Positions 43,606 to 51,147 of a stretch of 64,000 bases of DNA are shown piece by piece. This DNA is from Flagellimonas pacifica (lineage in GTDB: Bacteria > Bacteroidota > Bacteroidia > Flavobacteriales > Flavobacteriaceae): positions 310,001 to 374,000 of the forward strand of contig NZ_OBEH01000001.1 in NCBI RefSeq assembly GCF_900215465.1. The letters run 5' to 3'. Within the stretch, counting starts at the first letter, position 1. Every line of letters begins with the position of its first letter. Both the position numbers and the translations under genes were made by a program. A model generated the notes under the pieces. The model made no database searches. It saw only the letters and a list, made by a program, of their open reading frames with translations, and was not told the origin of the DNA.

Positions 43606-43722
43606 TCATCCTGATTTTCTTTTTTTTCTTGCCTTATATTCACTGTTTAAATGGGGTACCACTAAACAAACAGCCAATACAAATGAGAACAACCCAAGAG
43701 CAAATACGATTTTAAAAAGCAT
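43606..43722 (-). CDS. Small membrane peptide (38 residues)
   Basis: The minus-strand ATG at 43722 opens a 38-residue frame: a hydrophobic helix MLFKIVFALGLFSFVLAVCL followed by VVPHLNSEYKARKKRKSG. The hydrophobic helix plus a basic tail fits a single-span inner-membrane peptide (positive-inside tail). It starts 11 bases after a 37-base promoter-like repeat and ends before a terminator. I do not recognise a family. Confidence 0.45.
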   Translation of the reverse strand: MLFKIVFALGLFSFVLAVCLVVPHLNSEYKARKKRKSG

Positions 43723-43732
43723 TTTCAGTGTT

Positions 43733-43769
43733 TCTATATATTGGACACTACTTTTTCATTTAGGTCACA
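43733..43769 (-). repeat. Tandem promoter-like repeat, copy 1
   Basis: Minus strand begins TGTGACCTAAATGAAAAAGT and continues to GTGTCCAATA. It matches copy 2 (43901-43937) at about 31 of 37 bases. In both copies GTGACC and GTGTCC are direct half-sites exactly 20 bases apart. A micro-ORF follows each copy. Confidence 0.6.
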
Positions 43770-43772
43770 AAG

Positions 43773-43799
43773 AAAAGGTCGCACCGTGTACGACCTTTC
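43773..43799 (-). terminator. Terminator-like hairpin upstream of repeat copy 1
   Basis: Arms AAAGGTCG (43798-43791) and CGACCTTT (43781-43774) on the minus strand, loop TACACGGTG, followed by TCTTTG. It lies between two micro-ORF units. Confidence 0.55.
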
Positions 43800-43822
43800 A
43801 ACCAAATCAACCAACCAAAAAA

Positions 43823-43844
43823 ATCTAGACATCTCTATCTAGAT
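43823..43844 (-). terminator. Terminator-like hairpin after the 10-codon ORF
   Basis: Arms ATCTAGA and TCTAGAT (7 bp), loop TAGAGATG, followed by six T on the minus strand. Confidence 0.5.
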
Positions 43845-43864
43845 GTATTTTTAATTTCTTTTGC

Positions 43865-43897
43865 TTACAATTTCTTTTTTCTTCGAACATTTTTCAT
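43865..43897 (-). CDS. Possible 10-residue basic peptide
   Basis: Minus-strand ATG at 43897 encodes MKNVRRKKKL and a stop. It stands in the same place after repeat copy 2 as the 38-residue ORF does after copy 1, and its basic end resembles RKKRK of that ORF. Could be a leader peptide, a remnant or chance. Confidence 0.25.
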   Translation of the reverse strand: MKNVRRKKKL

Positions 43898-43900
43898 TCT

Positions 43901-43937
43901 TCTATTTATTGGACACCATTTTTTTAATTAGGTCACA
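43901..43937 (-). repeat. Tandem promoter-like repeat, copy 2
   Basis: Minus strand begins TGTGACCTAATTAAAAAAAT and continues GGTGTCCAATAAATAG. Same half-site spacing (20 bases) as copy 1. It lies between the DUF4301 terminator and the 10-codon ORF. Confidence 0.6.
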
Positions 43938-43948
43938 TTGCGAACAAA

Positions 43949-43986
43949 AAATGCGGCTTTGGAATTTTTTATCCAAAGCCGCATTT
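43949..43986 (-). terminator. Strong intrinsic terminator of the DUF4301 operon
   Basis: Perfect 15-bp arms AAATGCGGCTTTGGA / TCCAAAGCCGCATTT with an 8-base loop, then TTTTG on the minus strand. Confidence 0.92.
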
Positions 43987-44006
43987 CAGTAAAATAAGTT
44001 CTACAA

Positions 44007-45545
44007 TTATGCTTGGTGTGTAGCTTTTAGTAAATCGTTCACAGTTTTCACCGGATTAAATGTTACCAAAGGGACCTCAACAAAAATTGTATTCCAAAAG
44101 GCCATGGCGCCATTCCAAAGTCCAGGGAGCTCTAAAGCCTTCAGTTCTTTTCCTTCTTTTGTTTTGTTGGTGATAAATCCTTGCTTTTCATCCACAAAAT
44201 CCAAAAGGTTATACTTTTCTCCTTTAAAATTTCTTACTCCACAAATCAAATCGACAGGATTAAAGTGTGTTGAATTTTTTAAAATAGCGACCTGCTTTTC
44301 ATTGGACATATCAATTTGGGCAGATTCTATAATCTGAAGTGATATATTTCCCTGAGGGTCACTTATCCAGAATGGGCCTCCTCCGGGTTCACCTTCATTT
44401 TTTACCATTCCGCAGACTCTAATGGGGCGATTCAATTTGTCGTTCAACATATTCATTTGCTCGTTTAGGCTGGAACCATTAAACTCCTGCGGTAATCTTG
44501 CGTTCAATTCTTCTTCCAAAAAATGTTTGATTTCTGCCACTTGCTCTTCAGAAACATTGTTGTCTTCAAGCTGCTTTGCATAAGCAAATGCCTTAGTTTG
44601 GGCTTTTTTTAAAACCCCTGCCAGCATTTTTTTACTGTCTGCAACCTCTCTCAGGTTTTCATCAATGACCACATTGTCAATATTCTTGATAAAAATAATG
44701 TCAGCATCTTGGTCATTCAGGTTTTCAATTAACGCACCATGACCCCCAGGCCGGAAGAGTAAAGAGCCATCATTGTTTCTAAAAGGTTTATTTTGCATAT
44801 CCACCGCAATGGTGTCCGTAGAAGGCTTTTGGTTAGAATAGGAAATATTGAACTGTGTTCCTGTTGTTTTTTCTGTCTTTGGACCTACCTCTTGGTGTTC
44901 CGCCTTGAACATGTCATTATGTTGCTCCGAAATGGTGAAATGAAGATTCGCCTTTCCATCTGTTTTGGCATAAAGGTAAGCTTCCTTTAAATGCTCTTCA
45001 AAAGGAGTGGCACTTCCAGAATTGTATTTATGAAAAGGAAGTAATCCTTTGGGATAAAAGCCGTAGTTCAATCCTTCCGCCACCAACATCTCCTTTACAA
45101 ACAAATAGACTTCTTCATCTTTATTAGATGCCTTTCCTGAAATTCTTTCCATAATCAAGTCATAGAATGAAAAGTTTTCTATATTCTCAGAAAATTGTTT
45201 AACAGCAGCATCTCCAGTTCTATCTATGTAGGTCGATAATGTTTCTTTAGAAAAGTCATATGCCTCCAAAAAATTGAACATGGCCTTGAACATACGTGAA
45301 GCAGCGCCTGAGGCTGGCACAAACTTCAATAATTGTAGTTCACTTCTAGAATCCTCAAAATACTCCACCAGTTCTTTTTGCTCCTTTTCCGATGGTTTGA
45401 AAATGCCATCTTCAACCACGGCCTCTTTTTCAAGCTTAACAAATGGGATACCATCCTTAAAAGTGCTTATTTGGTTTTCAACTTTTTCTTTGGAAATGCC
45501 CTTCTCTTGAAGTTGCTCCTGATCTTTTACAGTTAGGTCTATCAT
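44007..45545 (-). CDS. DUF4301 protein
   Basis: 512 residues, soluble, no signal peptide. Conserved stretches of DUF4301 include LLKFVPASGAASRMFKAMFNFLE, GLLPFHKYNSGSATPFEEHLKEA, LLFRPGGHGALIENLNDQDADIIFIKNIDNVV and GAMAFWNTIFVEVP. GSGS/GPHG-like loops and the layout recall nucleotidyl- or sugar-phosphate-uridylyltransferases, but no assigned activity is known to me. Last gene of the PnuC/NadR-like operon; its start overlaps the kinase stop by 4 bases. Confidence 0.83.
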   Translation of the reverse strand: MIDLTVKDQEQLQEKGISKEKVENQISTFKDGIPFVKLEKEAVVEDGIFKPSEKEQKELVEYFEDSRSELQLLKFVPASGAASRMFKAMFNFLEAYDFSKETLSTYIDRTGDAAVKQFSENIENFSFYDLIMERISGKASNKDEEVYLFVKEMLVAEGLNYGFYPKGLLPFHKYNSGSATPFEEHLKEAYLYAKTDGKANLHFTISEQHNDMFKAEHQEVGPKTEKTTGTQFNISYSNQKPSTDTIAVDMQNKPFRNNDGSLLFRPGGHGALIENLNDQDADIIFIKNIDNVVIDENLREVADSKKMLAGVLKKAQTKAFAYAKQLEDNNVSEEQVAEIKHFLEEELNARLPQEFNGSSLNEQMNMLNDKLNRPIRVCGMVKNEGEPGGGPFWISDPQGNISLQIIESAQIDMSNEKQVAILKNSTHFNPVDLICGVRNFKGEKYNLLDFVDEKQGFITNKTKEGKELKALELPGLWNGAMAFWNTIFVEVPLVTFNPVKTVNDLLKATHQA

Positions 45546-46105
45546 GCTTTGAGGAGTTTATCGATATGTTTGATTGCTGTTTTGAGCCTTGTTTTTTTAT
45601 CTCCTTTCAAGATAATGAAATTCCTATCATATTTTTCCAAGGTTTCCTGAAAACACTTGAACATTTTTTCTCTTTCATTTGGCTTATCCCTAAGATCATC
45701 GGCCTCCCAAGGTGTGTCTATATAGGTTAAAAAGTATAGGTCATAGGTATTCTGCAGGGCATACTTCTCTAAAACCGGATCACAATATCCAATATAATAG
45801 GCTTCTGAATAAACTTTGGTCTCTAACAAATCGGTATCACAAATAAGGACATCGCTTGTTTTTTTAGACAATTCATTTTCCAATCGGATCTGTCCCTCGG
45901 CTATTGGTAATAAATCATGGGGTTCGCAAGTTTTACGCTCGTTGTTCCATTTATCCTGCAAATATTCCCGAGCGTATTCTGGAACCCAAACTGTATTATA
46001 GTGTCTGGCCAATTGTTGGGAAAGTGTTGTTTTTCCAGTAGATTCTGGGCCAAAAAGGACTATTTTAATAAGGTTTGAGGGCTCTTGCCTAAGTTTTTCT
46101 TCCAT
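45542..46105 (-). CDS. NadR-like kinase (probable ribosylnicotinamide kinase)
   Basis: 187 residues. P-loop IVLFGPESTGKTTLSQQLA (about residues 15-33), WVPEYAREYLQDKW, and the Walker B-like VLICDTDLLETKVYSEAYYIG match the C-terminal kinase domain of NadR; the NMN adenylyltransferase domain is absent. In the NR salvage route it would phosphorylate incoming nicotinamide riboside. It overlaps pnuC by 46 bases. With a thiamine-binding protein in the operon, a different vitamin substrate is possible. Confidence 0.8.
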   Translation of the reverse strand: MEEKLRQEPSNLIKIVLFGPESTGKTTLSQQLARHYNTVWVPEYAREYLQDKWNNERKTCEPHDLLPIAEGQIRLENELSKKTSDVLICDTDLLETKVYSEAYYIGYCDPVLEKYALQNTYDLYFLTYIDTPWEADDLRDKPNEREKMFKCFQETLEKYDRNFIILKGDKKTRLKTAIKHIDKLLKA

Positions 46106-46698
46106 GCTTTATAACCATAAATAGCAATAATAGTTAACAAAAAATATAGCAAAGAGCTAAAAACAAGCCCCTTATACCAATACAAGGGCACTGTAATAAT
46201 ATCTCCGATGATCCAATATATCCAATTCTCTAATTTCTTTTTTGCCATCAACCACATGCCCACAAAAAAGATAGCTGTAGTCATTGTATCCACATATGCC
46301 GTCCATACATTGAATTTATCAGCAAGAAAATAAACAACACTAACAAATACTATAGTACCTATAAAAAGAAAAACGGCCCATTTTTTTTCATTCGTTGTCA
46401 TTTTGGTAATTGGCACAAAATGGGTTTCATCTACTTTGCGCGTCCACAGGTACCAGCCAATAATACTCATTACAAAATAATAAGCATTAATGAGCATATC
46501 ACCCAAAAGTCCCCAAAAAAGTAAAATATACGCAGCAATTCCGGTTGCGATTATTCCAGTAGGATAAACTAAAATATTCTCCCTTTTGGAATACCAAACA
46601 CTTAAAAGTGCGAAGACTACGCTTATGAGCTCCAATACCACAATATGTGCAGAAACTCCTTCGTATTGCGAAAAAATCCAATCAAAAATGTGGTTCAT
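46060..46698 (-). CDS. pnuC: PnuC-family vitamin transporter
   Basis: 212 residues, about seven membrane helices. PnuC features are IGWYLWTRK with the W-x-x-W motif, YVDTMTTAIFFVGMWLMAKKKLENWIYWIIGDII, and TVPLYWYKGLVFSSLLYFL. PnuC carriers take up nicotinamide riboside; close relatives (PnuT, PnuX) take thiamine or riboflavin. The downstream NadR-like kinase favours NR, and the upstream thiamine-binding gene, overlapped by 17 bases, favours thiamine. Confidence 0.82.
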   Translation of the reverse strand: MNHIFDWIFSQYEGVSAHIVVLELISVVFALLSVWYSKRENILVYPTGIIATGIAAYILLFWGLLGDMLINAYYFVMSIIGWYLWTRKVDETHFVPITKMTTNEKKWAVFLFIGTIVFVSVVYFLADKFNVWTAYVDTMTTAIFFVGMWLMAKKKLENWIYWIIGDIITVPLYWYKGLVFSSLLYFLLTIIAIYGYKAWKKNLGKSPQTLLK

Positions 46699-46942
46699 AC
46701 CCGCTTCGGTCTGATTTTACCATCTTCATTGTCAATACCACATGGTCTAAATTTGAGAAAGCTTCCTTTATTTCAGTTTGAAGCAATCCCGTTACCTCCT
46801 CATAATCCCCATAAACTTGGGTACTCAAGGGGTTCTCTAAAACCTTTAGTCCGGAAGCTCTTAATTTTTTAATGAATTCAATAATCGGAGGCTCAAAGTT
46901 ATCTTGAAGCGGGGTCAGGGTAAGTTCAACAGATATGTTCAT
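46682..46942 (-). CDS. Thiamine-binding protein (MTH1187/YkoF family)
   Basis: 86 residues with the family pattern: SVELTLTPLQDNFEPPIIEFIKKLRASGLKVLENPLSTQVYGDYEEVTGLLQTEIKEAF, then HVVLTMKMVKSDRSG. Small ferredoxin-like proteins of this family (PF01910 type) bind thiamine or hydroxymethylpyrimidine-like ligands. It overlaps pnuC and follows the phosphopantetheinyl transferase gene by 45 bases. A thiamine link is also present at the TPP-riboswitch receptor 8 kb away. Confidence 0.78.
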   Translation of the reverse strand: MNISVELTLTPLQDNFEPPIIEFIKKLRASGLKVLENPLSTQVYGDYEEVTGLLQTEIKEAFSNLDHVVLTMKMVKSDRSGYEPHF

Positions 46943-46987
46943 GGGTATAGTAAAAAATTACAATGGCAAAACTACTAAAAAGAAGTA

Positions 46988-47629
46988 TCACCCACCCATC
47001 ATACGAAGTGCATATACGCAGGTAAAACCTTCAAATTCCATAAATTCTACCTCATAGTGCGATTTAGTTCCCTTATATAAAATTTGTGCAATAGTTCTTT
47101 TATCGTCAAAAGCAAAATCCATTACGTCAATATGTTTTAAAAAACTAAGCCCCTGTTGTGCATAAATCTTATAAAGAGACTCTTTTGCTCCCCAAACTAT
47201 GGTCAACTTCCTAATAATCGCCTCGGTATTGGCCAAAGTTCTATATTCTACTAATGGAGTAAATTTATTGGCAATTCTCAAGATTTTATCTCGCTGCATT
47301 TCAATATCAATCCCAACCTCATCCGTTTCACTTATAATGATTCCAGTAAAATTATGGGAATGGGTTATGGAAATGTAATTTCCGTCCTTTAAATGAGGTT
47401 TACCAAAATCGTCATAATACAGATCATCATCCTTATATCCTGCTTGACCCATTAAGTGGCGAATGCTCAGAAAAGCTCTTCTATGCGCTTCAGACTTCAT
47501 ACCATCCATTCGTTTTTGGCAATGCGAGGTGAGCACAATTCCTTGGGATAGTTGCTCTTCCGACTCTTCAACTTTCCAGATATGCGCTTTAGTCGTGGGT
47601 GAAACTGTTATGGTTTTGTAAATAGGCAC
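46988..47629 (-). CDS. 4'-phosphopantetheinyl transferase (Sfp-like)
   Basis: 213 residues. The two family motifs are visible: VGIDIEMQRDKILRIANKF (magnesium-binding Asp) and VWGAKESLYKIYAQQGL (KESxxK). It moves the phosphopantetheine arm from CoA to carrier proteins such as acyl or peptidyl carriers. It starts 75 bases from the divergent ahcY gene; the two probably share the intergenic promoter region. Confidence 0.88.
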   Translation of the reverse strand: MPIYKTITVSPTTKAHIWKVEESEEQLSQGIVLTSHCQKRMDGMKSEAHRRAFLSIRHLMGQAGYKDDDLYYDDFGKPHLKDGNYISITHSHNFTGIIISETDEVGIDIEMQRDKILRIANKFTPLVEYRTLANTEAIIRKLTIVWGAKESLYKIYAQQGLSFLKHIDVMDFAFDDKRTIAQILYKGTKSHYEVEFMEFEGFTCVYALRMMGG

Positions 47630-47651
47630 CGTTAAAAATTAAGTGATTTCG

Positions 47652-47659
47652 TATCTTTG
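47652..47659 (+). promoter_or_regulatory. Putative -7 promoter box of ahcY
   Basis: TATCTTTG fits TAnnTTTG and lies 44 bases before the ahcY ATG. No well-spaced TTG upstream. Confidence 0.45.
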
Positions 47660-47703
47660 CATCCTATTTTAGCTAAGCTACAAAAAGTAAATCGAAGATA
47701 AAT

Positions 47704-49020
47704 ATGAGCACAAAGACAATTCCATATGTTCCTTACAAAGTAAAAGACATTTCACTAGCAGATTGGGGACGGAAAGAAATTGAACTTGCCGAGGCTGAAA
47801 TGCCAGGTTTAATGTCATTGCGTGAAGAATATAAAGAAGAGCAACCTCTTAAAGGTGCAAGAATTGCCGGATGCCTGCACATGACCATCCAAACCGCTGT
47901 TCTTATTGAGACTTTGGTTGAATTGGGAGCTGATGTTACCTGGAGTTCTTGCAACATTTTCTCTACGCAAGATCATGCAGCTGCAGCGATTGCAGCAGCG
48001 GGTGTTCCTGTTTACGCTTGGAAAGGCATGACAGAGGAAGAATTTGATTGGTGCATTGAACAAACTCTGTTTTTTGGTGAAGATAGAGAGCCATTAAATA
48101 TGATCTTGGATGACGGAGGAGATCTTACAAACATGGTACTAGATCAGTATCCTGAATTGGCAGCAGGTGTTAAAGGTCTTTCTGAAGAAACTACCACCGG
48201 GGTACATCGTCTGTACGAGCGAGTGAAAAATGGAACGCTCCCTATGCCCTCCATTAACGTGAACGATTCGGTCACCAAATCCAAGTTTGACAATAAATAT
48301 GGTTGCCGCGAAAGTGCCGTTGATGCTATCCGAAGAGCCACCGATACCATGCTGGCCGGTAAAAAAGTGGTGGTTGCCGGTTATGGAGATGTAGGAAAAG
48401 GAACAGCTGCTTCGTTTAGAGGGGCTGGTGCTATTGTTACCGTTACCGAGATCGATCCTATCTGTGCGCTACAGGCCTGCATGGATGGTTATGAAGTAAA
48501 GAAGTTGGAAACCGTGGTTGGCAAAGCTGATGTGGTCATTACAACTACTGGAAATAAAGACATCATTCGTGAAGAGCATTTTAGAGCATTAAAGGACAAG
48601 GCCATTGTTTGTAACATTGGACATTTTGATAATGAGATTGACATGGCTTGGCTGAATGGAACTTATGGAAATACCAAAGATGAAATAAAGCCTCAAGTAG
48701 ATAAATACACCATTGAAGGCAATGATGTTATTGTTTTGGCAGAAGGTAGATTGGTTAACCTAGGTTGTGCAACTGGGCACCCAAGTTTTGTAATGAGCAA
48801 CTCATTCACCAACCAAACTTTGGCACAAATTGAGCTTTGGAACAACAGTAACAATTACGAAAATGACGTCTACATGCTTCCCAAGCATTTGGACGAAAAG
48901 GTGGCTAAACTTCACTTGGCACGTTTGGGTGCCGAACTTACAGAGCTTAAACAAGATCAGGCCGAATATATTGGCGTAAAAGTAGAAGGCCCGTTTAAGC
49001 CTGATTACTATAGATATTAG
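47704..49020 (+). CDS. ahcY: Adenosylhomocysteinase
   Basis: 438 residues. The NAD-binding glycine motif [15 protein letters not shown] lies at about residue 224, with substrate-site stretches [30 protein letters not shown] and [19 protein letters not shown], and the C-terminal KPDYYRY typical of the family. It splits S-adenosylhomocysteine into adenosine and homocysteine, clearing the product of methylation. Confidence 0.97.
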   Translation: MSTKTIPYVPYKVKDISLADWGRKEIELAEAEMPGLMSLREEYKEEQPLKGARIAGCLHMTIQTAVLIETLVELGADVTWSSCNIFSTQDHAAAAIAAAGVPVYAWKGMTEEEFDWCIEQTLFFGEDREPLNMILDDGGDLTNMVLDQYPELAAGVKGLSEETTTGVHRLYERVKNGTLPMPSINVNDSVTKSKFDNKYGCRESAVDAIRRATDTMLAGKKVVVAGYGDVGKGTAASFRGAGAIVTVTEIDPICALQACMDGYEVKKLETVVGKADVVITTTGNKDIIREEHFRALKDKAIVCNIGHFDNEIDMAWLNGTYGNTKDEIKPQVDKYTIEGNDVIVLAEGRLVNLGCATGHPSFVMSNSFTNQTLAQIELWNNSNNYENDVYMLPKHLDEKVAKLHLARLGAELTELKQDQAEYIGVKVEGPFKPDYYRY

Positions 49021-49040
49021 ATTTAAGGGGAAATAAAATC

Positions 49041-49068
49041 AAAACCCTCGTATTTGCGAGGGTTTTTT
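49041..49068. terminator. Bidirectional terminator between ahcY and the LytTR gene
   Basis: Arms AAAACCCTCG (49041-49050) and CGAGGGTTTT (49057-49066) with a 6-base loop, followed by TTG. A perfect 10-bp stem between convergent genes. Confidence 0.9.
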
Positions 49069-49070
49069 GT

Positions 49071-49826
49071 TTACATATCCAACCACTTTTTAAAATTGGT
49101 GGTGCGTTCCCTAGAAACAATCACCTGTTCGTCTACCATAGGAAGTAATTTTAAAAGCAGACGACTGTTAAAATAGCTATGGATCTCCACCACGGCCTTT
49201 ACGGAAACCATAAACTTACGGTTGATTCGAAAAAAATGTATGGGATTAAGAATATTTTCGAGCTGATCAATAGTGTATTCAATGGGGTAGGATTGTCCCG
49301 AATGGGTCTGTAGGCAAATCAACCCGTCCTGGGATTTAAAGTATGCAATGTCCTCAACATTGAAAGATCTGAATTGATTACCCACCTTCACCATAAATCG
49401 GTGCTTATATTCTTTATGAAAAAGCTGTTTTAGATGCTCCAAATTATCAGTATGGGTGTGGCCATTTCGGGTTACATTTTTTTTGAACTTTTCCAGAGCT
49501 GCTTTCAAATCCATTTTTACAATGGGTTTTAACAAATAGTCCACCCCATTATATTTAAATCCACGAATGGCAAATTCATTATAAGCGGTTGTGAAGATTA
49601 CTGGAGGATGATCTTCTATATCATCCAAAATATCAAAGCCATAACCATCATTTAATTGAATATCGAGGAATACCAAATCTGGCAGTTCATTTTTTTTGAA
49701 CCACTTAGCACCACTTTCCACAGAATTCAACCTAGCTTCTATTTCAATTTCTGGGGCCAGCTCCCCTACCAGTTGTGCCAGCCTTTTTGATGCAAATTCT
49801 TCATCTTCAACAATTACTGCTCTCAT
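49071..49826 (-). CDS. LytTR-type response regulator
   Basis: 251 residues. Receiver domain 1-120 with VEDEEFASKRL and the phosphoacceptor in LVFLDIQLNDGYG (Asp about 58), then a LytTR DNA-binding domain (residues about 145-250): MVKVGNQFRSFNVEDIAYFKSQDGLICLQT, FFRINRKFMVSVKAV. LytTR proteins bind tandem repeats about 21 bases apart. It is paired with the sensor kinase just before it (1-base gap). Confidence 0.94.
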   Translation of the reverse strand: MRAVIVEDEEFASKRLAQLVGELAPEIEIEARLNSVESGAKWFKKNELPDLVFLDIQLNDGYGFDILDDIEDHPPVIFTTAYNEFAIRGFKYNGVDYLLKPIVKMDLKAALEKFKKNVTRNGHTHTDNLEHLKQLFHKEYKHRFMVKVGNQFRSFNVEDIAYFKSQDGLICLQTHSGQSYPIEYTIDQLENILNPIHFFRINRKFMVSVKAVVEIHSYFNSRLLLKLLPMVDEQVIVSRERTTNFKKWLDM

Positions 49827-49827
49827 A

Positions 49828-50913
49828 TCATGAAATTGACTTAAGGTTCATTTTTGTTACATCTTTATCCAATAGCGGAATAATGACTTCAAAGTAATCA
49901 TTTTCCTCCCTCACCAATACCTGTTTATTGGTATAGTACGAGTATCTTTTTTTAATATTTTCCAACCCAAGCTTTGTAGTGTCCTGTTTTCGCTTTCGTT
50001 TTCTAAGATTGTTCTTAACAGCCAACGCATCAGCACCTATTGAAGAAATTGAAATTTGCAATGGCCTCTCCTTGGAATATAGATTGTGCTTCATTGCGTT
50101 TTCAATCAACATTTGTAAAGCTAGGGTAGGAATCCAGTAATGGTCCGGCGAAACTTTAATATCAATTTTAATGACAACTGCATTTTTATGCCTGACCTCC
50201 ATCATAAATACATAGGCATCCAAAAAATTCAGTTCTTTTTGCAAGCTCACCAAGTCTTCTTCTTTGTTGTCCAAAATATAGCGATAGCTAGAAGCCAATC
50301 TTGTCACAAAATCTGAGGCCAAATCTCTGTCCTCATACATTAATGAGGTCAAAGTGTTTAGACTATTGAACAAAAAATGGGGGCTTATCTGATTTTTGAG
50401 TGAGGTATATCTTGAAGCCATCATTTCCTTTTTCAGGTCCTCCATTTGCTTATTCATTTCTTCCCTTTGGTTCATGGCAAAATGAAACATATTGAAAAAA
50501 ATAACCGTCAGACCAAGGAGTATTGCCCTAAAAAAATCTATGGTAAACTCGATCAAAGGTGGATCGTCACAAATAATTCCAAAGGTTTCCCTAAACGGAA
50601 ACAATCCTAGGTAATAGACCAAAGCTGCAACCGGGGCAACCAAAGTCATATTTTTCCCTATAATAAGCAAACTGCTTTTAAAATCAAGGCCACCCTTGGC
50701 TCGCTGTTTTTTTAGAAACCAATCATTGAGTTCCCAGGTAAGCATAAACAGAATGAAAGCTGAAACATAATAGAAAATGCTAGTAGCGCTAAAAAAGCCC
50801 TGAACACCATCATCATCACGTTCCATGGTGATTTTTACAAGAAAAAAGACCACGTTGATTACCGTCAACCTGAACAGGAATTTCTTTGAAGCTTTCTTTT
50901 TAAACATTGCCAT
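49828..50913 (-). CDS. LytS-type sensor histidine kinase
   Basis: 361 residues. Four membrane helices (about 13-165) are followed by the His_kinase domain: SLKNQISPHFLFNSLNTLTSLM with the phosphorylated His near 193, and a compact ATPase part (LALQMLIENAMKHNLYSKERPLQ, KLGLENIKKRY). It is the partner of the LytTR regulator and diverges from the TonB receptor gene at 51148, which may be a target. Confidence 0.93.
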   Translation of the reverse strand: MAMFKKKASKKFLFRLTVINVVFFLVKITMERDDDGVQGFFSATSIFYYVSAFILFMLTWELNDWFLKKQRAKGGLDFKSSLLIIGKNMTLVAPVAALVYYLGLFPFRETFGIICDDPPLIEFTIDFFRAILLGLTVIFFNMFHFAMNQREEMNKQMEDLKKEMMASRYTSLKNQISPHFLFNSLNTLTSLMYEDRDLASDFVTRLASSYRYILDNKEEDLVSLQKELNFLDAYVFMMEVRHKNAVVIKIDIKVSPDHYWIPTLALQMLIENAMKHNLYSKERPLQISISSIGADALAVKNNLRKRKRKQDTTKLGLENIKKRYSYYTNKQVLVREENDYFEVIIPLLDKDVTKMNLKSIS

Positions 50914-51147
50914 TTGTTAAAGATACATAAGGCTGTTCTACGATAACGAACACCTGAAAGCTCAATCGTTAAAAAAAAGGTTGGATCGTAACCAAATCTA
51001 TTTCAATTGAGTTTAACCCTTGAAGAGTTCGATGGCAATATTCAACTCCTTCTTTAACACTCCAACTTTTAAAAGATCATCCCATCCTTTTTCCTTCGCA
51101 ATCCTCACAGTATTGCTTCAATTTCGGCAAAAACAAATAAACAAGTC

